Assembly: GCA_002495675.1 (NCBI GenBank)
Contig: DAGH01000005.1
Location: forward strand, 1-11,153
DNA: 11,153 nucleotides
Reading direction: 5' to 3'
DNA from: Euryarchaeota archaeon UBA182
GTDB lineage: Archaea > Thermoplasmatota > Poseidoniia > Poseidoniales > Thalassarchaeaceae
The notes under the pieces: generated by a model
Seen by the model: only the letters and a program-made list of their open reading frames with translations
What the model was told of the DNA's origin: nothing
Databases searched by the model: none
Translations under genes and position numbers: made by a program
Shown: positions 1-5,330 of the stretch, one piece after another
Layout: the number at the start of each line of letters is the position of its first letter
Position numbering within the stretch: the first letter of the stretch is position 1

Positions 1-845
1 TACTTGTAGAATCCAATCTTTGTTTTTCTGCCTAATTTCCCTTCACTCACCATTGACACCAATAACGGTGAAGGTGCATACTTTTCCTCGCCAAGCCCCT
101 CATGCAAAACCCGCATGATGTTCAGCACCGTATCCAAGCCTATCAGATCGGCAAGGGCAAGAGGGCCAATGGGGTGGTTCATCCCGAGCTTCATTATCCC
201 GTCTATCGCTTCCACTTCTGCCACCCCCTCGTCCAATGTGATGATGGCCTCGTTGATCATCGGGCAGAGTATCCTGTTTGACACGAAGCCCGGTGAGTCA
301 TTGCACTGCAAGGGGGTCTTCCCCAGCGCCTCAATGACGGAGATCACCTCTGATGTGACTATCTCCGTCGTGTGAGTGCCGTTGATGACCTCAACGAGCT
401 TCATTATCGGGACTGGATTCATGAAATGCATTCCAATGACCCTTTCAGGCCTTGAGGTGAACTCTGCGATGGTGTTGATGGATATCGAGGATGTGTTGCT
501 TGCTAGGATGGTGGATGGCTTGCATATTGCGTCAAGTCTGTTGAAGGTGCTGGTCTTCAGATCCAACACCTCTGGTATGGCCTCCACAACGAGGTCACAT
601 TCTGCGAGGTCTCCCAGATCCAGCGATGTTTGTATTCTGTCTAGTGCCTCATCGGAGGTTTTCTGGTCCAACCTGCCCTTGGAGACTATCCTAGCCAGAG
701 AGGACCTAATCGAGGCGATTCCACTCTCGATAACGTCTGCCTTGATGTCGACGAGCGTCACTGAGAAACCTGCGCAAGCCGAAACCTGTGCTATTCCAGC
801 CCCCATCTGTCCAGCCCCAACCACTCCTATCGACGATACCTGCAT
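1..845 (-). CDS. 3-hydroxyacyl-CoA dehydrogenase, C-terminus cut by the window edge
   Basis: Oxidises (S)-3-hydroxyacyl-CoA to 3-ketoacyl-CoA with NAD+ in the cytoplasm, a step of beta-oxidation or butanoate metabolism. 281 codons are visible from the ATG at 845. The last complete codons read Gly-Phe-Tyr-Lys, matching the family's C-terminal GFY motif, and the next codon begins TA, so the protein ends at or just beyond the edge; family members of this short type are about 280-295 residues. The Rossmann motif GAGQMG is at residues 10-15. The residues equivalent to the catalytic set of the human enzyme are all present: Ser119 in SNTSS, His140 in GMHFMNP, Glu152 and Asn190 (a constant offset of 18). 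The C-terminal helical domain has HPIGPLALAD around residue 224. No Shine-Dalgarno site is obvious upstream. The exact acyl chain preference cannot be read from sequence; family assignment is firm. Confidence 0.95.
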   Translation of the reverse strand, partial: MQVSSIGVVGAGQMGAGIAQVSACAGFSVTLVDIKADVIESGIASIRSSLARIVSKGRLDQKTSDEALDRIQTSLDLGDLAECDLVVEAIPEVLDLKTSTFNRLDAICKPSTILASNTSSISINTIAEFTSRPERVIGMHFMNPVPIMKLVEVINGTHTTEIVTSEVISVIEALGKTPLQCNDSPGFVSNRILCPMINEAIITLDEGVAEVEAIDGIMKLGMNHPIGPLALADLIGLDTVLNIMRVLHEGLGEEKYAPSPLLVSMVSEGKLGRKTKIGFYK

Positions 846-930
846 GACCTATGGGCTGAGTCACCACGGATGATGGTTCCGGGGGTGGAGTCGACAAGTC
901 CTAAACCGCAACCCCCCACCAGCGAGCTAG

Positions 931-1006
931 AGTCCCGTAGTGTAGTGGTCCATCATCTCGGGTTTTGGTCCCGGGGACCCAGGTTCGAGTCCTGGCGGGA
1001 CTACCA
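931..1006 (+). tRNA. tRNA-Gln (anticodon UUG), CCA encoded
   Basis: A complete cloverleaf is visible. The acceptor arms AGTCCCG (931-937) and CGGGACT (996-1002) pair over 7 bp. The D arm uses GTG 940-942 with CAT 954-956 and has GG at 947-948 in its loop. The anticodon stem TCGGG/CCCGG (958-962/970-974) encloses the loop TTTTGGT, which gives anticodon TTG at 965-967. The T arm CCAGG/CCTGG (979-983/991-995) encloses TTCGAGT. Discriminator A is at 1003, followed by an encoded CCA at 1004-1006, unlike the tRNA-Lys gene in this window. It reads CAA (and probably CAG) codons for glutamine. An AT-containing stretch near 899-908 lies where a TATA element would be expected, but it is weak. Confidence 0.95.
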
Positions 1007-1057
1007 TCGATCATCAACAGGCGCAAGGTGGAAAAACACCAATGCAATGCGGCGGCC

Positions 1058-1426
1058 ATGCGGCTCAAACTTTCCGGTATCAACATGGTAGCTAGCAGCG
1101 ACCTTCTCGCACCGACCAACACAGAGAGGAGAACGCTGGAGATAGATTGCGAGTCCCTGACTGTTTCGATCGAACGTAGGTTACAACGAACGGTGATACG
1201 CGGCGGGGAGGGCGATGACCTGCTCGATGAGGGTGCTGAGTCCGCAGTTTACAAGGCAGTGGCCAATGTAGGGATCACCGAATACCAAGAGGTCTTGAGC
1301 CTATTCAGGGGCTCCTCCCCCATGATCGAGGACCCATTTGGTCAGGGGGATCTGAAGGTGGCCTTCAAATCCCTTACCTACGATGGGCAGACCTTGAGGA
1401 TGACCCTCATTGAGGACATCGACTGA
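1058..1426 (+). CDS. hypothetical small acidic protein, 122 aa
   Basis: I do not recognise this protein. The open frame runs upstream into the tRNA-Gln gene, so a start there is implausible. The ATG at 1058 gives 122 residues, and an A-rich stretch (about 1032-1036) lies 26 nt upstream as expected for a leaderless archaeal start. The ATG at 1085 (113 residues) is an alternative. The protein is soluble-looking: no signal peptide, no membrane segment, one cysteine (Cys31), no metal motif. From residue 24 on it looks like an alternating strand and helix domain, with basic stretch ERRLQRTVIR at 39-48, an acidic run EGDDLLDEG at 51-59, a likely helix at 60-84 and a strand-rich acidic tail ending in Asp. 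It is flanked by tRNA-Gln and a convergent acyl-CoA dehydrogenase gene 37 nt away, which says little about function. Evidence that it is a gene: an open frame filling the gap and protein-like composition. Confidence 0.6.
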   Translation: MRLKLSGINMVASSDLLAPTNTERRTLEIDCESLTVSIERRLQRTVIRGGEGDDLLDEGAESAVYKAVANVGITEYQEVLSLFRGSSPMIEDPFGQGDLKVAFKSLTYDGQTLRMTLIEDID

Positions 1427-1470
1427 ACCCTATCGAAACACACTAGGCTGCCCTCGTGTCGGTTCAGTTG
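1420..1470. repeat. Inverted repeat spanning both stop codons of a convergent gene pair
   Basis: The left arm CGACTGAACC (1420-1429) and right arm GGTTCAGTTG (1461-1470) pair over 10 positions with one G-U, around a 31-nt loop. Each arm includes the TGA stop of the gene read on that strand (1424-1426 plus, 1464-1466 minus), so both mRNAs end with AC-TGA-ACC. A short ACAC/GTGT pairing inside could extend the fold. It may be a bidirectional 3'-end structure or chance similarity of the two gene ends. No U-run typical of archaeal termination follows. Confidence 0.4.
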
Positions 1471-2669
1471 TTGATTGGGGTGCTATCCCTGCCGAGGTCC
1501 CTTGCTATGTTCTTCTGGTGACTCTCCAGAGTCCCTCCCCCGATTTCAAGTAGCTTGGAGTCTCGCCAGAGCCTCTCCACGACGTATTCCCCCACGTAGC
1601 CGTAGCCCCCCAGGACTTGGATGGCCCTATCTGCGATGTTCTTGGCGGCCGTCGTCGAATAGAGCTTGACCCCGTCGCTATCCAGCCTGTTGCCTGATTC
1701 GGACAGCCTCGTGTTCAGGGCGGTGTCGTACACATAGGCCCTCATTGCCCTGTACTCGGCCCATGACTCTGCTATGTGTCTCTGGATCTGGCCAAATTCC
1801 CTGATCTGCCTTCCGAAGGCCTCCCTCTCCGAGGCATACTGGTTCATTATTGACAGGCACCTTCTGGAGATCCCGACTGCCATGGCGGCGAGGGCTATCC
1901 TCTCAATCTCCAAGTTTCGCATCATATGGATTGTGGACTCACCGGGCTTGCCAACGACGTTCTCACTTGGGATCTTGACGTCGTCGAACACCAGCTCTGC
2001 CGTGTTCGAAGCCCTCATCCCCAGTTTGTCCAGTATCTTCTGACCAACCGAATACCCCTCCATCCCCCTCTCTACGATGAAGGTGGTGATCTGTTGCCTA
2101 CCGTCGTCGTCCTGACCGGTCTTGGCGTAGACCATGCATACGTCTGCAGGGGTGGAGCCATCGTCAATGACCCCGTTCGTGATCCACATCTTCCTGCCAT
2201 TGAGCAACCATGTCCCATCTTCCAGGGGACTCGCGGATGTGGTCATTCCCAGGACATCGGTCCCATGGCCCGGCTCACTCATCCCCATGCACCCTATCCA
2301 CTCCCCGCTGCAAACGAGTGGGAGTATCCGGCCCTTCTGGTCCTCGTCCCCGTTATATGCCAAGTTGTTGACCATCAACTGCGCATGGGCGAGGTATGCC
2401 AAACAGAAACCGGGGTCCGAGTAGGAGAGTTCCTCATTGACTATTGCCACTGCGGTGGCGTCCATCCCGACGCCCCCGTATTCTTCTCCTATTGTGATGC
2501 CGAGCAGACCAAGGTCGCCCAATTTACGAAAAAGGTCGGCATTGAACTTCTCATGCCTGTCATGCTCATGGGCCTGGGGCTCGACTTCCTCCTGAACGAA
2601 GTTCCGCACCATGTCCCTCAGCATCCTGTGCTCCTCGGTCGGGTTGGCGAGGTCGAATCCGGGTTCCAT
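1464..2669 (-). CDS. Acyl-CoA dehydrogenase, isovaleryl-CoA dehydrogenase-like
   Basis: FAD-dependent flavoenzyme that introduces the alpha-beta double bond into an acyl-CoA and passes electrons to an electron-transfer flavoprotein. At 401 residues it is full length: N-terminal helical domain (about 1-120), the FAD-binding middle strand domain with CMGMSEPGHGTDV at 127-139 and WITNG at 162-166, and the C-terminal helical domain with REAFGRQI at 282-289 and LGGYGY at 353-358. The catalytic base is informative: the usual Glu near the C-terminus (the YEGT-type motif) is Gly378 in EIGGGT, while Glu256 in NLEIER sits at the helix-G position used by isovaleryl-CoA dehydrogenase (human Glu254). This points to branched-chain or long-chain substrates, with leucine breakdown the best guess. 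It lies 41 nt downstream of asnS on the same strand and may be co-transcribed. No Shine-Dalgarno site is seen before the ATG. The family is certain; the substrate is inferred. Confidence 0.93.
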   Translation of the reverse strand: MEPGFDLANPTEEHRMLRDMVRNFVQEEVEPQAHEHDRHEKFNADLFRKLGDLGLLGITIGEEYGGVGMDATAVAIVNEELSYSDPGFCLAYLAHAQLMVNNLAYNGDEDQKGRILPLVCSGEWIGCMGMSEPGHGTDVLGMTTSASPLEDGTWLLNGRKMWITNGVIDDGSTPADVCMVYAKTGQDDDGRQQITTFIVERGMEGYSVGQKILDKLGMRASNTAELVFDDVKIPSENVVGKPGESTIHMMRNLEIERIALAAMAVGISRRCLSIMNQYASEREAFGRQIREFGQIQRHIAESWAEYRAMRAYVYDTALNTRLSESGNRLDSDGVKLYSTTAAKNIADRAIQVLGGYGYVGEYVVERLWRDSKLLEIGGGTLESHQKNIARDLGRDSTPINN

Positions 2670-2710
2670 GGTGCTAGGACAGGGGGGGTCCGTATGAGGA
2701 TTATCAGGGC

Positions 2711-4036
2711 TCAGGGGGTGACCCTACGGGAATCACGGGGGAATGGAATCGTCTCTCGTATGTGGTCAGCTCCAGCGAGCCACGCACAGACTCTGTCCAC
2801 CCCCAATCCGAAGCCCCCGTGTGGAACCCCTCCGTATCTTCTGATGTCGATGTAGAACTCGTAGGGTTCCCGCGGGGTTCCTTCTTCATCGATCCTCTTC
2901 AGGATTTCAGACTCGGACCAGGTCCTCTCCCCTCCTCCAATTATTTCGCCGTAGCCCTCGGGGGCGAGGAGATCATGGCAGAGGACGTAATCTGGATTAA
3001 CCGGGTCCTGCCTGTGGTAGAAGGGCTTCGCAACCTTGGGATAGTGCGTCAGGAAGTGCGGCACATCGAAGTCCGCTGTAAGGATCTTCTCCTTGCTGTA
3101 GTCCAAGTCCTGCCCCCACTCTATCTCCACTCCCTTGGTCTTCAGTCGCTCTATGGCCTCGTCATACCGGATTCTGGGGTAATCCGAATCCGCGAATCTC
3201 CTGATGGTCCCGAGATCCCTGCCCAGACTTTCCAGCTCGGCGGGCCTCTCGGTCAGTAGAGTTCGGGCTATATGCCTCACAAGCGCCTCTCCGTGGTCCA
3301 TTACGTCGTTGTTGTCGGCCCAAGCAATTTCCATCTCAGCGTGCCAGAACTCCGTCAGGTGCCTCCTTGTCCGACTCTTCTCGGCCCTGAATGACGGTGC
3401 GATGGTGTAGAGTCGCTCGAGTGCGGGCATGGCGGCTTCTGCATAGAGTTGCCAAGACTGAGTGAGGTAGGCCTTCCTACCGAAATATGGTACCTCGAAC
3501 AAGGTGCTACCCCCCTCCACAGCTCCAGCCACGAAGTTTGGGGCTTGGTATTCGATGAAGTCACGATCACGGAAGAACGAGTGGATCGCCCCGAAGATTG
3601 ATGACCTGATCTTCAGCATCGTCGTCATCCTACCAGTCCTCAGGTAGAGGTGTCTGTTGTCCAACAAGAACTCCGTCTCGCCGCCATCGGCCTCCTCCAT
3701 GGCGGACTCCGTGATTGGGAAGGGGTTCGAGGGATCCACTGGCCCAATGACTTTGGCCTCAGTCACTTGGATCTCATACCCATGCTCTCTGTCAGTTGGT
3801 ATGGCAGTTCCCCTGATCTCTAGGCTGGACTCGATCAGGGCTGAAGCTACTTCCTCGAAGGATGCATCCCCCACCTTGTCCCTCTTCACTACGCACTGGA
3901 GAGTTCCTGTCGAGTCCCGGAGTACGACGAACCTGATCGCCTTAGACCCCCTTGACCTGTGAATCCATCCCTTGAGATGGACCTCCTTCTGGTCAAGTGA
4001 GCCGCTCAAGACGTCACCTATCCACTGTGCCTTCAT
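2711..4036 (-). CDS. asnS: Asparaginyl-tRNA synthetase, class II
   Basis: Charges tRNA-Asn with asparagine using ATP in the cytoplasm. The 441-residue length suits an archaeal AsnRS without extra domains. The N-terminal OB-fold anticodon-binding domain (about 1-110) contains VHLKGWIHRSRGSKAIRF. The class II catalytic core follows: motif 2 as FRAEKSRTRRHLTEFWHAEMEIAW, with Glu and His typical of AsnRS rather than AspRS; GYGEIIGGGER before motif 3; and motif 3 GFGLGVDRVCAW, where the usual Glu before Arg is Asp. The end, ADHIRETIPFPR, is the AsnRS-style C-terminus. The split from AspRS rests on GGGER and on HFLTHYPK, where AspRS normally has an ITDYP-type sequence. The ATG at 4036 is supported by a Shine-Dalgarno-like GGTGA 4 nt upstream. 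The gene follows tRNA-Lys on the same strand and precedes the acyl-CoA dehydrogenase. Confidence 0.95.
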   Translation of the reverse strand: MKAQWIGDVLSGSLDQKEVHLKGWIHRSRGSKAIRFVVLRDSTGTLQCVVKRDKVGDASFEEVASALIESSLEIRGTAIPTDREHGYEIQVTEAKVIGPVDPSNPFPITESAMEEADGGETEFLLDNRHLYLRTGRMTTMLKIRSSIFGAIHSFFRDRDFIEYQAPNFVAGAVEGGSTLFEVPYFGRKAYLTQSWQLYAEAAMPALERLYTIAPSFRAEKSRTRRHLTEFWHAEMEIAWADNNDVMDHGEALVRHIARTLLTERPAELESLGRDLGTIRRFADSDYPRIRYDEAIERLKTKGVEIEWGQDLDYSKEKILTADFDVPHFLTHYPKVAKPFYHRQDPVNPDYVLCHDLLAPEGYGEIIGGGERTWSESEILKRIDEEGTPREPYEFYIDIRRYGGVPHGGFGLGVDRVCAWLAGADHIRETIPFPRDSRRVTP

Positions 4037-4040
4037 GGCC

Positions 4041-4047
4041 TCACCCT
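4041..4047 (-). promoter_or_regulatory. Ribosome binding site of asnS
   Basis: Read on the minus strand this is AGGGTGA, containing GGTGA complementary to the archaeal 16S rRNA 3' end, 4 nt before the asnS ATG. It is the clearest Shine-Dalgarno site in the window; the other genes have none that is convincing, which suggests mixed leadered and leaderless initiation. Confidence 0.45.
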
Positions 4048-4101
4048 AGGGTTGGGGTGGTCCGTCACGCGTTTCAACGCTGCGATCGATTCGATCTTGG
4101 G

Positions 4102-4175
4102 CGGGTCTGACGGGGTTCGAACCCGCGGCCTACGGGTTAAGAGCCCGTCGCTCTACCTGACTAAGCTACAGACCC
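4102..4175 (-). tRNA. tRNA-Lys (anticodon CUU)
   Basis: On the minus strand a full cloverleaf runs from GGGTCTG at 4175 to CAGACCC ending at 4103, with discriminator G at 4102. The D stem GCTT/GAGC is intact with one T-G pair. The anticodon stem ACGGG/CCCGT encloses CTCTTAA, giving anticodon CTT (4141-4139), which reads AAG for lysine. The T arm GCGGG/CCCGT encloses TTCGAAC with one G-U pair. The 3' end is not followed by an encoded CCA (bases read CCCAA), so CCA must be added by nucleotidyltransferase. It sits between rpiA and asnS on the same strand. Confidence 0.96.
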
Positions 4176-4198
4176 AACTACCGGTTCGGGGATTCCTC

Positions 4199-4206
4199 TA
4201 TAATAA
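4199..4206 (-). promoter_or_regulatory. TATA box of tRNA-Lys
   Basis: The minus strand reads TTATTATA, centred about 27 nt before the mature 5' end of tRNA-Lys (4175), the normal place for an archaeal TATA box. It is the most convincing promoter element in the window and could also serve asnS downstream by read-through. Confidence 0.6.
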
Positions 4207-4216
4207 CAGCGATTGG

Positions 4217-4915
4217 CTAACCTAGTCTTCCGCCCTCTTTGATTATGCTCTCGACCCCGCCCTCTCCTGCTAGGATCACCACATCGCACATGTCGCAGAA
4301 AAGCCCGACTTCTACGACACCTGCTATCGATAGGATCTCTGACTCCAGTGACTTTGGGTCGGTAATCGATTCGCCAAAATTGCAATCGAGTATGTACCCG
4401 CCGTTGTCGGTAAGGAAGGGCCTTTCGCCCCCCCGAATCGAAACTGTTCCAGGACACAGAGCGGACAAGAGGCCTCTCGTAGCCTCCCACTCGAACTGGA
4501 GTACCTCCACAGGGAGGTGGAACTTTCCTAGGACGTCAACTCGTTTCCTATCGTCGGCGACGACGATCATGGCATTAGAGGACTGGGCGATCATCTTCTC
4601 CCTGGTGAGGGCCCCTCCTCCGCCCTTGATGAGTGAGAATCCTGGATCGAACTCATCCGTTCCATCGATAACCAAGTCGAGTACCCCTACCTCGGAAAGG
4701 GTGACCAACGGTATGCCCACGCTCATTGCCAACTCACGTGTTGCGAGGCTAGTTGGGACCCCGACGACAGAGATTGAGCCCTCTGAAATCATTCTTCCTA
4801 TCTCAACGACCGTGTGGGACACCGTGGATCCAGTGCCGAGACCAAGTGACATTCCATCTCTGACCCATTTGCATGCTTCGATGCCTGCCAGCCTCTTTCT
4901 CTCCTCGGTCTCCAT
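4217..4915 (-). CDS. rpiA: Ribose-5-phosphate isomerase A
   Basis: Interconverts ribose 5-phosphate and ribulose 5-phosphate in the cytoplasm, supplying pentose for nucleotides. The 232 residues match the family length. GTGST at 27-31 forms the phosphate loop. DGTDEFD at 84-90 carries the equivalents of E. coli Asp81 and Asp84 (Asp84, Asp87). KGGGGALTREK at 97-107 carries Lys97 and Glu106, equivalents of Lys94 and the general base Glu103; the constant offset of 3 supports a functional enzyme. The frame stays open upstream to 5206, but that extension would run antisense through the RNase P RNA gene, so the ATG at 4915 is chosen; the protein begins METEERKRLA, a normal RpiA N-terminus. Two cysteines near the C-terminus (CDMC, 207-210) are unusual. 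The gene diverges from rnpB and is followed by tRNA-Lys. Confidence 0.95.
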   Translation of the reverse strand: METEERKRLAGIEACKWVRDGMSLGLGTGSTVSHTVVEIGRMISEGSISVVGVPTSLATRELAMSVGIPLVTLSEVGVLDLVIDGTDEFDPGFSLIKGGGGALTREKMIAQSSNAMIVVADDRKRVDVLGKFHLPVEVLQFEWEATRGLLSALCPGTVSIRGGERPFLTDNGGYILDCNFGESITDPKSLESEILSIAGVVEVGLFCDMCDVVILAGEGGVESIIKEGGRLG

Positions 4916-4934
4916 GTGACACCGGCATCGACTC

Positions 4935-4947
4935 GAATTGAAAAGTT
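4935..4947 (-). promoter_or_regulatory. Putative promoter of rpiA
   Basis: The minus strand reads AAACTTTTCAATT here, centred about 26 nt upstream of the rpiA ATG. That spacing fits a leaderless archaeal transcript with a weak TATA element preceded by an A-rich BRE-like stretch. It supports the ATG at 4915 over any upstream start. Confidence 0.4.
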
Positions 4948-5002
4948 TCTCAGGCTCTCGGCGTTGACCGAACGTTTGATGTCCATTGGGGTGTTGCGCA
5001 AC

Positions 5003-5308
5003 GTGAGGGAGCAGGAGGGTTGCTGACAGTGTTAGACACTGAGGAAAGTCCCCTCTCCAAGATGCGAGCGGCCTGGTTAACGCCAGGGGCCCGGGAGGGT
5101 CGGCTCTGGAACAGAAACGAACCGTGTGGCGAGTTAACGGTGAATCCCAAAGGAGGAGGTTTCGCCAACATGGATGAAACGGCCACCCCCGCTGGAGCAA
5201 GTCCAAGCAGGCCCGTCAAGCAGCATCTGCTAGGGCCGGGTAGGATGCTAAGTTGAATGCAACCAGCCGTAAGGTGAACAGAAAGGGGCTTACTCCCTGC
5301 ACCCTCAC
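5003..5308 (+). ncRNA. rnpB: RNase P RNA (archaeal type A-like)
   Basis: Catalytic RNA of RNase P, which removes the 5' leader of pre-tRNAs. Conserved core segments are present in order: GAGGAAAGTCC (5041-5051, CR-I with one P4 strand), ACAGAAAC (5111-5118), GGTGAATCCC with a following purine-rich stretch (5139-5160), GCTGGAGCAAGTCC (5191-5204), and near the 3' end AACAGAAAGGGGCTTAC (5277-5292, CR-V with the other P4 strand). The ends are fixed by helix P1: GTGAGGG-A-GCAGG (5003-5015) pairs with CCTGC-A-CCCTCAC (5296-5308), 12 pairs with a single A-A mismatch. The length of about 306 nt suits archaea. Open frames crossing this region are not genes. It starts 87 nt from the divergent rpiA; an AACGTTTGAT stretch (4971-4980) is a possible weak TATA region. 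A TAATTTG stretch follows the 3' end. Confidence 0.95.
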
Positions 5309-5330
5309 TAATTTGTCATTGGAGCGTGGT

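Noticed and set aside
965..1057. Longer start of the small hypothetical protein
   Set aside because: The frame begins within the tRNA-Gln anticodon loop, so translation from there is implausible.
2682..2688. Run of seven G upstream of the acyl-CoA dehydrogenase as a phase-variation tract
   Set aside because: It is short, lies in the gap between asnS and the dehydrogenase gene, and no coding frame depends on its length.
1926..2855. 309-codon plus-strand open frame
   Set aside because: It is antisense to the acyl-CoA dehydrogenase and asnS across their boundary, and its translation shows no domain or natural composition.
4082..4096. GATC/CGAT-rich stretch between asnS and tRNA-Lys as an operator or methylation cluster
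   Set aside because: Only a few overlapping copies over 15 nt; nothing separates it from chance.
4239..4919. 226-codon plus-strand open frame
   Set aside because: Exact antisense shadow of rpiA, whose active-site residues are complete.
4916..5206. N-terminal extension of rpiA to an upstream ATG
   Set aside because: It would run antisense through half of the RNase P RNA gene, and the family's normal N-terminus begins at the ATG at 4915.
5020..5256. Plus-strand open frame of 78 codons, and a minus-strand one at 4950-5219
   Set aside because: Both lie across the RNase P RNA gene; the RNA motifs explain the conservation expected there.
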